DNA of 33,675 nucleotides. It comes from CAVQFO01 sp963711725. Lineage in GTDB: Bacteria; Pseudomonadota; Gammaproteobacteria; Nitrococcales; Aquisalimonadaceae. The stretch spans positions 1 to 33,675 of the forward strand of contig CAVQFO010000021.1 of assembly GCA_963711725.1 (NCBI GenBank). The letters are read 5' to 3'. Within the stretch, counting starts at the first letter, position 1. Each line of letters begins with the position of its first letter. The notes under the pieces were generated by a model. It searched no databases. It saw only the letters and a program-made list of their open reading frames with translations, and was not told the DNA's origin. This document shows positions 14,872-24,870 of the stretch, one piece after another. The position numbers were made by a program, and so were the translations under genes.

Positions 14872-17728
14872 CTAAGCCCCAGTTCCACGCGCCTTTGGCA
14901 CACCGACTCCGAGAACATCCTTCAAAAACCGCCCGGTGTGCGACTCCGCCACCGCGGCGACTTCTTCCGGCGTCCCGGTTGCCACAATCTGGCCGCCGCC
15001 GTCGCCGCCTTCCGGGCCCAGATCGATGAGGTAATCGGCCGTCTTGATCACGTCCAGGTTGTGCTCGATCACCACCACCGTGTTTCCGTGATCCCGGAGT
15101 CGATGAAGGACGGTCAGCAGTTGTTCGATGTCGTGAAAATGCAGGCCCGTGGTCGGTTCGTCCAGGATATAGAGCGTGTTTCCGGTATCCCGTTTCGAAA
15201 GCTCCCGCGCCAGCTTTACCCGCTGGGCCTCGCCGCCGGAGAGGGTGGTCGCATTCTGGCCTAGCTTGATGTAGGAGAGCCCCACATCCATCAGGGTGTC
15301 CAGTTTGCGCTTCAGTACCGGCACCGGCGCGAAGAAATCCAACGCGTCTTCCACGGTCATCTCCAGCACTTCGCTGATGGTACGGCCCTTGTACCGAATC
15401 TCCAGCGTCTCGCGGTTGTAGCGCTTGCCCTTGCAGACGTCGCAGGGCACGTAGATGTCCGGGAGAAAATGCATCTCCACCTTGATTACGCCGTCGCCCT
15501 GGCAGGCTTCGCAGCGGCCGCCCTTGACGTTGAAGCTGAAGCGCCCCGGCTGATAGCCGCGGGCGCGGGCTTCGGGGGTGCCCGCGAACAGCTCGCGGAT
15601 CGGCGTGAACAGGCCGGCGTAGGTGGCGGGGTTGGAGCGGGGTGTCCGGCCGATGGGGCTTTGGTCGATGTCGACCACCTTGTCGAACAAGTCCAGGTTG
15701 TCGATGGAATCCACCGCCGCCGGTGACTCGCTGGCGCCGTTGAGTTCCCGTGCGGCTTGTTTGTAGAGCGTATCGTTGATCAGCGTGGATTTGCCGGAGC
15801 CGGAAACGCCGGTGACGCAGACCATCAGTCCCGCGGGGATCGCGACGTCCATGCCGCGCAGGTTGTTTCCCCGGGCACCCCGGATCCAGGCCAGGCGGTT
15901 TGGATCCACTTCGAGCCGTTGGCTCGGCACCGCAATGGCCCGCTGGCCGGACAGGTAGTGGCCGGTGATGGAGTGTTCGTTGGAGACGATATCGCTATAC
16001 GTGCCCTCGGCGACCACCCGGCCGCCGTGGATGCCGGGGCCGGGGCCCATGTCGACGATGTGATCCGCGGTACGAATGGCATCTTCGTCGTGCTCCACGA
16101 CGATGACCGTGTTGCCCAGGTCCCGCAGCCGGGTCAAGGTCGCGAGCAGGCGCTCGTTGTCGCGCTGATGCAAGCCGATGGAGGGCTCGTCCAGCACGTA
16201 CATGACGCCCACCAGGCCCGCGCCGATCTGGCTGGCGAGCCGGATCCGCTGGGCTTCGCCGCCGGAAAGGGTGTCGGCGCTGCGATCCAGGCTCAGGTAT
16301 TCCAGGCCGACGTTGGCCAGGAAGCTCAGGCGATCATCGATCTCCTTGGTGATCTTGGCCGCGATCTCGCCCTTGGCCCCGCTCAGCTCCAGCCCGGAGA
16401 AGAACGCCAGGGCCTTGCCCACCGGCAGGCCCACGAGCTCCGGCAGGGCCCGGTCGGCGACGAATACGTTGCGCGCGGCCTCGTTGAGCCGGCTGCCGCC
16501 ACAGTCGGGACAGGGCTGGGTGCTGAGGTAGCGCGCCAGTTCCTCGCGGACGATATTGGATTCGGTCTCCCGATACCGCCTTTCCATGTTGGGAATGACG
16601 CCTTCAAAGGGGTGTCGACTGACCCGGGTATCGCCTTTGCTGGTGAGATAACGGAACTCTATGGGGCTTTCCCCACTCCCATACAGTACGGCTTGGCGAA
16701 CGGACTCCGGCAGATCCTCGAACGAGGTGTCCGGATCGAAGCGGTAATGCGCCGCCAAGGCCTGGATCATTTGGAAGTAGTAAGCGTTGCGCCGGTCCCA
16801 TCCCCGGATCGCGCCGCCGGCCAGCGGCAGTGTCGGACTGCTGACCACGCGAAGGGGGTCGAAATACTGTTTTACCCCCAGGCCGTCGCAGGCGGGGCAG
16901 GCCCCCTTGGGGTTGTTGAACGAGAACAATCGCGGTTCCAGTTCCGGCAGCCCGTAGCCGCATTGAGGGCAGGCGAAACGGGAGGAGAACGTGAGTTCTT
17001 CACCTTCCGAGGGATCCAAGGGCGCCGCGCGGAGCAGGCCGTCGGAGAGGTTTAGCGCGGTCTCGATGGAGTCCGCGAGACGGGTCGCCAGGTCCGGGCG
17101 GACCTTGAAGCGGTCCACCACCACTTCGATGGTGTGCCTGCGTTTGCCGTCCAGGGTCGGGAGCCTGATCCAGCTCCACCACGGCGCCATCGATCCGGGC
17201 GCGCACGAAGCCCTGGGTCTGGAGTTCCTGAAGCACGCGCTGGTGCTCGCCCTTGCGGTCATCGATGACCGGCGCAAGCAGCATCATCCGAGTGCCTTCG
17301 GGCAGGGCCAGAATCTGGTCCACCATCTGGCTCACGGTCTGGGCGTTGAGCGTAACCCCGTGGTTCGGGCAGCGTGGCGTGCCGGCGCGAGCATACAGAA
17401 GGCGCAGGTAGTCGTAGATCTCGGTAACCGTGCCGACCGTGGACCGCGGGTTGTGAGACGTGGATTTCTGCTCGATGGAAATGGCCGGTGAAAGCCCTTC
17501 GATGTGGTCTACATCGGGCTTTTCCATCAACGACAGGAACTGACGGGCATAGGCCGACAGCGACTCCACGTAGCGACGCTGGCCCTCGGCATAAATGGTG
17601 TCGAAGGCCAGGGAGGATTTCCCCGAGCCCGACAGCCCGGTTATGACGATGAGTTTGTCGCGGGGGAGATCGAGATCGATGTTCTGAAGGTTGTGGGTGC
17701 GGGCACCCCGGATGCGGATCGTGTCCAT
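14872..17728 (-). CDS. uvrA: Excinuclease ABC subunit A (one frame break)
   Basis: UvrA (about 951 residues when joined; 940 in E. coli) is the damage-sensing ATPase of nucleotide excision repair. The first part (17728 to about 17160) has Walker A GLSGSGKSS at residues 31-39 and ends ARIDGAVVELDQAP. The second part continues TLDGKRRHTIEVVVDRFKVR, the first zinc module CPQCGYG...CPACDGLG, signature LSGGEAQRIRLASQ, second Walker A GVSGSGKSTLIN, a zinc module CEACQGDG...CDVCKGKR, and LSGGEAQRVKLARE. The break is one extra base in the GGG run at 17157-17163; removing it joins the two parts cleanly. All catalytic motifs are intact, so a sequencing error is more likely than loss of the gene. Confidence 0.95.
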
Positions 17729-17757
17729 GCCGTTTTTCAGCGAGCGTACGGCAGGGT

Positions 17758-17787
17758 ACTATACGCCCGCCGTTCGACCGGAATCAA
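17758..17787 (-). promoter_or_regulatory. Candidate sigma70 promoter of uvrA
   Basis: On the minus strand TTGATT (17787-17782) and TATAGT (17763-17758) are spaced by 18 bases, placing a start site about 20 bases before the uvrA ATG at 17728. No LexA-type CTGT-N8-ACAG palindrome overlaps it. Confidence 0.55.
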
Positions 17788-17801
17788 AAAGGGGTTTGAG
17801 T

Positions 17802-19190
17802 TTGAATAGGTCAACTTCCGCGAACGCCGATCGCATGTCCGCCGCCGAGAGTCGGGCGGCCTTCTCTCTGGCCGGGATCTTCTCGTTCCGAATGCTCGGC
17901 CTGTTCATGATCTATCCCGTGTTTGCGTTGTATGCCGATCATTTGCCCGGCCACAGCGATTTCACGGTGGGTCTGGCCCTGGGCGTCTATGGGTTTACTC
18001 AGGCGCTGCTGCAGATCCCGTTCGGATTCCTTTCCGATCGGGTGGGCCGCAAGCCGATCATTACCATGGGCCTGCTGATATTCGCGGTGGGGAGCGTGGT
18101 CGCCGCTCTCGCCACCAATATTTATGGCGTCATCATCGGCCGGTTGATCCAGGGCGGTGGCGCCGTGGGCTCCACCATCCTGGCGCTGGGCGCCGACCTG
18201 ACCCGCGAAGAGCATCGCACCAAGGCCATGGCGATCATCGGCATGGTGATCGGGTTTTCGTTCGCGGTGGCCCTGGTGCTGGGGCCCATCTTCAATGCCT
18301 GGTTCGGGGTTTCCGGTATTTTCTGGCTGACCGCGGTGCTGGCGTTGCTGGGTATCGGGATTCTGCATGTGTTCGTCCCGCAGCCCGAGAAGACCAGTCT
18401 CCACCGGGATACCGAAGCCGTGCCGAACATGTTCAAGCGCGTGCTGACCAACCCCGAGCTGCTGCGTTTCGATTTCGGCATCTTCGCCATGCACGTGATT
18501 CTGATCGCGAGTTTCGTGGTGCTTCCGGTGCAGCTGGGGAATATGGGCACCGTGATCACACCCAAGAACGAGTGGATGTTCTATCTCCCGATCCTGCTCG
18601 TTTCCGTGTTTGCCATGGTGCCGCTGATCATCATCGCCGAGCGGGGCCGCATGAAACCGGTATTCCTCGGTGGCATCGTCGCCCTCGGGGTGTCGCAGCT
18701 CGCCCTGGCCGAGTGGCAGTCCAGCATCTGGCTGGTGGGCATCGCGCTGACGGTGTTCTTCACGGCGTTCAACCTGATGGAGGCCAGCCTGCCTTCATTG
18801 ATCTCCAAGGTGGCCGCTCCCGAAAGCAAGGGCACGGCGATGGGGGTGTACTCAAGCTCCCAGTTCCTGGGCATCTTTGTCGGCGGCGCCGTTGGCGGCT
18901 GGATTCAGGGGCAATACGGGGCCTCCGGCGTCTTCGCCATGACCACCATCGTTGCCGCCCTCTGGTTCGTCTTCGCCTTTTCAATGCAACGGCCGCCGGC
19001 CTGGTCCACGCGCCTGCTGAACGTGGGTGCCCGGGACGCGGAAGCGGCCCGCGACCTGGAAGCCCGCCTCAAGCGAATTCCCGGCGTCGCCTCCGCCGTG
19101 GTCGAGCCCGACGAGGGCGTTGCCTATCTGAAGGTGGAAAAGAACCAGCTCGACGAGGCCGCCCTGAACGACTTGGCGGCTGCCGGTTAA
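17802..19190 (+). CDS. Major facilitator superfamily transporter
   Basis: This inner-membrane transporter of about 462 residues has 12 hydrophobic segments. The TM2-3 loop carries the MFS motif GFLSDRVGRKPIITMG. TM4 has GRLIQGGGAVGSTILAL and the second half begins after a loop with LTNPELLRFDFGIF. After TM12 there is an extra soluble domain of about 65 residues containing RLKRIPGVASAVVEPDEG, a small ferredoxin-like fold as in the MFS proteins found next to uvrA in many gammaproteobacteria. The start is uncertain. TTG at 17802 gives MNRSTSANADRMSAAESR, has GGGG about 7 bases upstream, and gives an N-terminal length like that of relatives; ATG 17835 is the alternative. The substrate is unknown. 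Confidence 0.85.
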   Translation: MNRSTSANADRMSAAESRAAFSLAGIFSFRMLGLFMIYPVFALYADHLPGHSDFTVGLALGVYGFTQALLQIPFGFLSDRVGRKPIITMGLLIFAVGSVVAALATNIYGVIIGRLIQGGGAVGSTILALGADLTREEHRTKAMAIIGMVIGFSFAVALVLGPIFNAWFGVSGIFWLTAVLALLGIGILHVFVPQPEKTSLHRDTEAVPNMFKRVLTNPELLRFDFGIFAMHVILIASFVVLPVQLGNMGTVITPKNEWMFYLPILLVSVFAMVPLIIIAERGRMKPVFLGGIVALGVSQLALAEWQSSIWLVGIALTVFFTAFNLMEASLPSLISKVAAPESKGTAMGVYSSSQFLGIFVGGAVGGWIQGQYGASGVFAMTTIVAALWFVFAFSMQRPPAWSTRLLNVGARDAEAARDLEARLKRIPGVASAVVEPDEGVAYLKVEKNQLDEAALNDLAAAG

Positions 19191-19207
19191 GCGATTGGCA
19201 TAATCCG

Positions 19208-19271
19208 TTCGCGGCGGTGAACGCCGCTCCTACAGCAGATTCCCCGTAGGAGCGGCGCTCGCCGCCGCGAA
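19208..19271. repeat. Inverted pair of the 26-base REP-like repeat, MFS/ssb gap
   Basis: A reverse copy (19208-19233) and a forward copy (19246-19271) of the GTAGGAGCGG...CGCGAA repeat face each other across a 12-base loop. The arms differ at two positions near their centres, so a long hairpin still forms. It lies 17 bases after the MFS stop and probably acts as a terminator or 3'-end stabiliser before ssb. Confidence 0.85.
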
Positions 19272-19408
19272 TTCTTCTCGTTACCACCCACGCCCGAAAC
19301 ACCGCATTCAGGGATGTCCCAGCCACCCCGTCTTTTGGTAAGCTTGCGTATTCGCCACGGGGGCGGTGGCCCGGCGTGCGCTTGTACCGAAAGACGGAGG
19401 AATTGCCC

Positions 19409-19858
19409 ATGGCTCGCGGAGTCAACAAAGTCATACTCATCGGCAATCTCGGGAAGGATCCCGATGTGCGCTACATGCCCAGCGGCAGTGCCGTCACCAA
19501 TATCACCGTGGCCACGTCCGAACAATGGCGGGACAAGCAAAGCGGTGAACAGCAGGAGCGCACCGAGTGGCACAACGTCGTGTTCTTCAATCGCCTGGCT
19601 GAAATCGCCGGCGAGTATCTGCGCAAAGGCTCCAAGGTTTACATCGAGGGCAGCCTGCGCACCCGCAAATGGCAGGGCAAGGACGGTTCCGACCGCTACA
19701 CCACCGAAGTGGTCGCCAACGAAATGCAGATGCTGGATTCCAAGGGTGGAGGCAGCGGATCCTATGATCGGCCACCGGCCCGGCAACAGTCAGCGTCCAA
19801 CGAACCGGCTCCCCAGGCGGCGCCGTCGGATGACTTTGATGATGATATCCCCTTCTAG
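19409..19858 (+). CDS. ssb: Single-stranded DNA-binding protein
   Basis: SSB (149 residues) coats single-stranded DNA in replication, repair and recombination. The OB-fold starts with MARGVNKVILIGNLGKDPDV and contains ATSEQWRDKQSGE and EWHNVVFFNRLAEIAGEYL. A glycine/proline/glutamine-rich linker leads to the acidic tip DFDDDIPF (142-149), which recruits partner proteins. ATG 19409 has GGAGG (19396-19400) 8 bases upstream and gives the conserved N-terminus; an upstream ATG at 19376 is not family-like. The uvrA-MFS-ssb neighbourhood is common in gammaproteobacteria. Confidence 0.96.
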   Translation: MARGVNKVILIGNLGKDPDVRYMPSGSAVTNITVATSEQWRDKQSGEQQERTEWHNVVFFNRLAEIAGEYLRKGSKVYIEGSLRTRKWQGKDGSDRYTTEVVANEMQMLDSKGGGSGSYDRPPARQQSASNEPAPQAAPSDDFDDDIPF

Positions 19859-19916
19859 GGGAAAGCGGTTTTACTGTGGGCAGTGAGCCAAGTGGATGGC
19901 GTCAGGTGGTACTGAT

Positions 19917-20972
19917 ATGACCGACCCGAAAATGCCCGTTTTGCGCGAAGGCGCGGAACGGGCTGATTTTTATGCAGATGACGAAATTAGTTTGATCGAC
20001 TTGGCGGTTGTCCTTGTCAGGCGCCGGTGGGTGATTTTCGGTGTTTTTGCCTTGTGCACCGCCGTAGGTGCTGTTGTGGCCTGGGTCAAACCCGCGCAGT
20101 ACAAATATACCGCGGCGATCGCCATTGCTCAGGTGCCCAATGGGAGCGCTCTGCAACCAATCGAATCCCCGCAAGCCGTATTGGCGAGGGTGGATAACGT
20201 CTACGTTCCGAGTGCTCGCTCTGCTCTCGCTAAGCGCGCCGCCGGCAAGGATGCGGACTATCCGGTCTCCGCGAGTGTTCCGGAGGGGAGCAGTCTGATC
20301 TGGTTGGAGGCAAAGGGCAGCGAAGCGGACGGCGATGATTACAAGTCTCTCTACACCGACGTTGCCGACAGTATCCGCGCCAGCGAGCACGCTCAGGTTG
20401 AATCCTTTCGAAAGAATCTGCAGGCAAAGCGACAAGCGGACCTCGATCAACTGGAACAGCTGAAGAGCGATTCGGCCCAGTTGCGCAAGCGTGAACAGGC
20501 CATCGAAGACGCCGTGTCCAGTACAAACAAGCAGATCGATGAGTTGCAACGCCAAGTCGCCGATACGCGGCGCGAACTTCGCAAGGCGAATTCCGCAAAT
20601 GGTTCCTCGGAATCCGTCAATGTGTTGAACGGGAACCTCATGGAGCTGTTGTCCCGGTTGGATGATGCCCGGTCTACGGCGCAAGTCCGCCTGCCCGCGG
20701 AGCAGACGCAAATCGCCAATCGATTGAGCGACAATCTTCAAAGCCAAGTGCAGCTCAGGAGCCAGATCGCCGACTTGGAAGGGCGCCTGGACGGAATCGT
20801 CGAGACAAAGGCGGTCGCCGCTCCGGCGCGTTCACTGAAGCCGGTGGGCGTATCTGCTGCTTTGATCGTGGCGTTGAGCGTGATCCTCGGTCTCGTGGTC
20901 GGTGTGCTGGCGGCGTTCTCCGTGGAGTTTGGCGATTCCGTGCGGGCGAGGCTGAATCAACCTCGTCGTTGA
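19917..20972 (+). CDS. Wzz-type polysaccharide chain-length regulator, copy 1
   Basis: This is a 351-residue inner-membrane protein of the Wzz/PCP family, which sets the length of O-antigen or exopolysaccharide chains. The N-terminal motif DEISLIDLAVVLVRRRW leads into TM1 (about residues 37-58). A periplasmic coiled-coil stretch follows (about 160-280, rich in Q, K, E and L), then KPVGVSAALIVALSVILGLV as TM2 near the end, with only a short cytoplasmic tail. There is no kinase domain, so it is not of the Wzc type. ATG 19917 is preferred for AGGTGG 7 bases upstream; ATG 19896 is possible. It is a paralogue of the next gene. Confidence 0.8.
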   Translation: MTDPKMPVLREGAERADFYADDEISLIDLAVVLVRRRWVIFGVFALCTAVGAVVAWVKPAQYKYTAAIAIAQVPNGSALQPIESPQAVLARVDNVYVPSARSALAKRAAGKDADYPVSASVPEGSSLIWLEAKGSEADGDDYKSLYTDVADSIRASEHAQVESFRKNLQAKRQADLDQLEQLKSDSAQLRKREQAIEDAVSSTNKQIDELQRQVADTRRELRKANSANGSSESVNVLNGNLMELLSRLDDARSTAQVRLPAEQTQIANRLSDNLQSQVQLRSQIADLEGRLDGIVETKAVAAPARSLKPVGVSAALIVALSVILGLVVGVLAAFSVEFGDSVRARLNQPRR

Positions 20973-21118
20973 ATAAGTCGAAACGAATAGGGCTGGTAAT
21001 CGCGCAGTCCACTGCTGGTCGCGGGGCGCGAAAGCGATCCTGCAATCCTGTGCGGCGTCAGTGAGACGGCTGGCGCGAATAAGAGACTTGAATAGTGTGG
21101 GTTAGGGTGGGGGATTCG

Positions 21119-22516
21119 GTGAGCAACGAACTCAAGCAAGGGCGAGAGATCGGTCAGTACCAAGGGGCGCATGCCGACATGCTCCCGCTGGCGGAAGACG
21201 AAATCAGCCTTGTGGACCTCTGGCTTGTGCTTGTAACACGCCGTTGGATCGTATTCGGGATTGCGGCGCTGGTTGCCATCGGTGCCTTGGTTCTATGCGC
21301 TGGCTGATGACGCCAACGTATCGTTTCACCACCGCCATAGAAGTCGGTTCGTATGCATATAGCGTTGACTCGGGCCCTGCGCGTGAATTCATCGAAAAGC
21401 CGGCCGTGGTGAAGCAGAAACTCGAGGACGGCTACATTCCCCTCGGCCGGGCTGAACTGACCACATAGCGAGCACACTGCGCCCGAAGTCAGCGTCAAGG
21501 CGCCTGAAAACAGTCCGTTCCTTATTCTCAGTTCGAAAGCGCCCCGGAAGTCTAAGAAGGAAGTCGAGGATCTTCATCGGAACATATTGAATATGGTGAT
21601 CAAGGATGAGGCGCCTTCGGTCAAGAATCTGAAGGACAATGCCGCGCTTGATCTCGCCAAGGCCCGGACTGAACTGAACTATCTCCAGAACCCGGATGTC
21701 CGAGCGGCAACTCTGGGTCCGCTGGAGGATGCGGTGCGCACGGCGAGACAGAAGCTGGCCTCGTTGAAGGATGAGCATCGCGTGAAGCGTGCCGAGGCCC
21801 AGTCCCGTATCGACAGCCTTGAAGCCAAGCTTGCGGGCCTCCATGAACAACAGGATCTGACCAGTAAAGACATCAAGCGTCTCCAGGTGCGCGAGGAGCT
21901 CGTGGCCGGCGAACTGGAAGAGCGACAGTCCACGCTGGATGGCTTGAAGGATAGCCGCGCGCGCGTACTGTCCGCGTCAGGAAGCTCCACGGACGCCATG
22001 GCGCTGATGGTGGTCACCGCCCAGATCGACAGGGCCCAGCAGGCATTGGCGGATCTCCGCCAGCGCAAGGCTGTGGAGATTCCGGCCGAGGCGGCGAAAC
22101 TCAACGCGCGGATCAAGGATCAACAGCGTCAGGAGAAACTGGTCAAGACCGACATCATGAACGCCAAGGACAAACTGACCAAGATGGATGCGGACTACAA
22201 GCGCGCGGTGAGTGATGCCAAGGCTTCGGTGCAGGCCTCCGAGCAGACGCTGGCGAAGAAAAAGGCGGACTTGAACAGGGAGAAGGATGCCCGGGAACGG
22301 GCCGTCAAACGGGCGCAAACGGCATCGGAAGAGATTCAGCCGACCAGGGCACGGTTCGTGGCCTCGGTCTCGCCCAAGCCCACGGGCGTCGGCCGATCGG
22401 TTATTATCGCGCTGGGCCTGATTCTCGGTTTGATACTGGGCGTGTTGGCGGCTTTTGTTGCGGAGTTTCTTTCACACGCTCGGCAGGTTGGAGCCGGGCA
22501 AGTTTCGCCACAGTAG
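21119..22516 (+). CDS. Wzz-type chain-length regulator, copy 2 (two compensating frame breaks)
   Basis: This is a second Wzz/PCP-type protein, about 465 residues. The N-terminal part reads DEISLVDLWLVLVTRRWIVF and TM1. The frame then ends at 21307, but coding continues in the next frame (MTPTYRFTTAIEVGSYAYSV to GRAELTT, stop at 21468) and then returns to the first frame (SEHTAPEVSVKAPENSPFLI onward). The two shifts, near 21300 and 21460, cancel out. The C-terminal two thirds are a long coiled coil, ending with TM2 VGRSVIIALGLILGLILGVL. GTG 21119 follows AGGGTGGGGG. The stop TAG lies within the ribosome site of the next gene. Confidence 0.75.
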
Positions 22517-22525
22517 GAGGCGGTT

Positions 22526-23810
22526 GTGGAAAAGACGGATCTCTCGGGCGTGCGCATTGGGGTTGTTGGGTTGGGCTACGTGGGCTTGCCGCTGGCCTGT
22601 GAATTCGGCAAACAGTTCCCGGTGGTCGGGTTCGACATCAATGAGCGCCGCATCAAGGAGCTTGCATCCGGTTACGACCGGACACGAGAGGTGACAGCGG
22701 ACGAACTGGCGGCCGCGGACAAGCTTTCCTTTTCGTCGGATCTCGGGGGGCTGAACGACTGCAACGTTTATGTGGTTACGGTTCCAACCCCGGTCAACGA
22801 TCACAAACAACCCGATTTGACGCCGCTAATTCGCGCCAGCGAAACCGTTGGGCGAACCATCGGCAAGGGTGACGTGGTCATCTATGAGTCGACGGTCTAT
22901 CCCGGGGCCACGGAAGAAGAGTGCATTCCGGTCATCGAACGTGTCTCCGGATTGGTATTCAACCAGGATTTCTATGCGGGCTACAGCCCGGAGCGCATCA
23001 ATCCGGGTGACAAGGAACACCGCGTCACCAGCATCAAGAAGGTGACTTCAGGGTCCACGCCGGCGATCGCGGACTTCGTCGATAGCTTGTACGCATCGGT
23101 GATTACGGCGGGCACCCACAAGGCGAGCAGCATCCGGGTCGCCGAGGCGGCAAAGGTCATCGAGAATACACAAAGAGACGTCAATATCGCCTTGATCAAC
23201 GAGTTGGCGTTGCTTTTCAACCGCCTGGGCATCGATACCGACGAAGTGTTGCAGGCGGCCGGCACGAAGTGGAATTTCCTCCCCTTCAAACCGGGCCTGG
23301 TCGGCGGGCACTGCATCGGCGTCGACCCCTACTACCTGACCTACAAAGCGCAGGAAGTGGGGCACCATCCCGAGATGATTCTCGCCGGGCGCCGCGTGAA
23401 TGACGGGATGGGGGGCTACGTGGCCACGGAAACCGTCAAGGTGATGATCCGGCACAAGCTCCCGGTGGTGGACTCGAAGGTGCTGGTCATGGGGCTGACC
23501 TTCAAGGAAAACTGCCCGGACCTGCGCAATACCCGGGTGGTCGATATCGTCGCCGAGATGCGAAGCCTACAATGCCCGGGTCGACGTCTTCGATCCGTGG
23601 ATCGATCCCGAAGAAGCCAAGCATGAATACGGGATCGATCCCATTCCGGCCCCGGAGGCCGGAGCCTACGACGCCGTCATCCTGGCGGTCGGCCACGATG
23701 AATTCCGTGAGATGGGCGCGGAGAAGATCCGGGCCCTCTGCGCCGAAGGCGGTGTCATCTACGACGTCAAGCATGTCTTGCCGAGGGAAGCGGTAGACGG
23801 CCGTCTTTAA
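22526..23810 (+). CDS. tviB: UDP-N-acetylhexosamine 6-dehydrogenase, TviB/WbpO type (one frame break)
   Basis: This enzyme oxidises C6 of a UDP-N-acetylhexosamine twice with NAD to give the uronic acid, a precursor for acidic surface polysaccharides. The Rossmann motif GVVGLGYVGLPLA is at residues 12-24. The catalytic Cys263 is in GGHCIGVDPYYL; the G-H-C-I-G-V-D-P-Y-Y form is typical of the UDP-HexNAc group rather than UDP-glucose dehydrogenase. The frame breaks at 23566-23567, where removing one C joins DIVAEMRS to YNARVDVFDPWID and gives a 427-residue protein ending at 23810. It starts at GTG with TAGGAGG upstream. Exact substrate (GlcNAc or GalNAc) is not resolved. Confidence 0.88.
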
Positions 23811-23855
23811 ACGGCCGGCAACGTCCAGCATGGCAACCAGGAAAGGGAAGACTCA

Positions 23856-24863
23856 ATGAAAGTATTGGTTACCGGCGCGGCCGGTTTCATCGGTTCCGCG
23901 GTTTCGAAATATCTGCTGGATCGTGGGGACGAGGTGGTCGGCCTCGATAACCTGAACGATTACTACGACGTCACGCTTAAGGAAGCTCGACTGGCCAGGC
24001 TCGATGGCTACGAAGCCTTCCGGTTCGTGAAAATGGATCTGGCGGATCGCCGGGGCATGGAGGCCGTTTTCCGCCATGAGCGGTTTGACCGCGTTGTCCA
24101 TCTGGCGGCCCAGGCCGGCGTGCGGTACTCCATTGAGAACCCCCACGCCTATGTCGACAGCAATCTCGTCGGTTTCATCAACATCCTCGAAGGCTGCCGT
24201 CACAACGAGATCGAGCATCTGGTTTATGCCTCCAGTAGTTCGGTCTATGGCGCCAACAAGACCATGCCCTTTTCGGTCCACGACAACGTGGATCATCCCT
24301 TGAGCCTGTATGCCGCCTCCAAGAAGGCGAATGAGCTGATGGCTCACACGTACTCGTCGCTATACGGCCTGCCCACAACCGGCCTGCGGTTTTTCACCGT
24401 GTACGGCCCCTGGGGGCGCCCGGACATGGCGCTGTTTCTGTTCACCAAGAAGATCCTCGCCGGGGAGCCGATCGACGTCTTCAACTACGGCCACCACCGG
24501 CGCGATTTCACCTATGTCGACGATATCGTCGAGGGTGTGGTGCGGGTTCTGGATCGTCCGGCCCCGGCGAACGAACAGTGGACCGGCGAGGCCCCGGACC
24601 CCGGCACCAGCTTTGCCCCCTACCGGATCTACAACATCGGCAACAACCAGCCGGTGGAGTTGATGCGGTATATCGAGGTGATCGAGGAAGCGCTTGGGCG
24701 CAAGGCCGAGAAGAACCTGCTCCCGCTTCAGCCCGGCGACGTGCCGGATACCTACGCCGATGTGGACGACTTGGTCAATGATGTGGATTATCGGCCCAAT
24801 ACCCCCATCGACGTAGGGGTCAAGCGATTCGTCGAATGGTACCGCGACTACTACAAGGTCTGA
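23856..24863 (+). CDS. UDP-glucuronate 4-epimerase-type SDR enzyme
   Basis: This 335-residue extended short-chain dehydrogenase has the NAD loop GAAGFIG (7-13), the catalytic Y152-x-x-x-K156 in YAASKKANE, and the SSSSVYG segment supplying the serine. The stretch DNLNDYYDVTLKEARLARL and RFFTVYGPWGRPDMALFLF are those of the LpsL/Cap1J group that converts UDP-glucuronate to UDP-galacturonate. The neighbouring ugd makes that substrate. A role on the TviB product (as TviC in the Vi antigen pathway) is a less likely alternative. AGGAAAGGGAAG precedes the ATG. Confidence 0.85.
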   Translation: MKVLVTGAAGFIGSAVSKYLLDRGDEVVGLDNLNDYYDVTLKEARLARLDGYEAFRFVKMDLADRRGMEAVFRHERFDRVVHLAAQAGVRYSIENPHAYVDSNLVGFINILEGCRHNEIEHLVYASSSSVYGANKTMPFSVHDNVDHPLSLYAASKKANELMAHTYSSLYGLPTTGLRFFTVYGPWGRPDMALFLFTKKILAGEPIDVFNYGHHRRDFTYVDDIVEGVVRVLDRPAPANEQWTGEAPDPGTSFAPYRIYNIGNNQPVELMRYIEVIEEALGRKAEKNLLPLQPGDVPDTYADVDDLVNDVDYRPNTPIDVGVKRFVEWYRDYYKV

Positions 24864-24870
24864 CCAACCT

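Noticed and set aside
15757..17055. Plus-strand open frame of 432 codons opposite uvrA
   Set aside because: It is entirely antisense to a conserved uvrA region, has no family motifs, and its composition is that expected from the complementary strand of GC-rich codons.
14872..17728. uvrA as a true pseudogene
   Set aside because: Only one single-base break exists, in a GGG run, and both Walker motifs, both signatures and both zinc modules are intact. A sequencing error is simpler.
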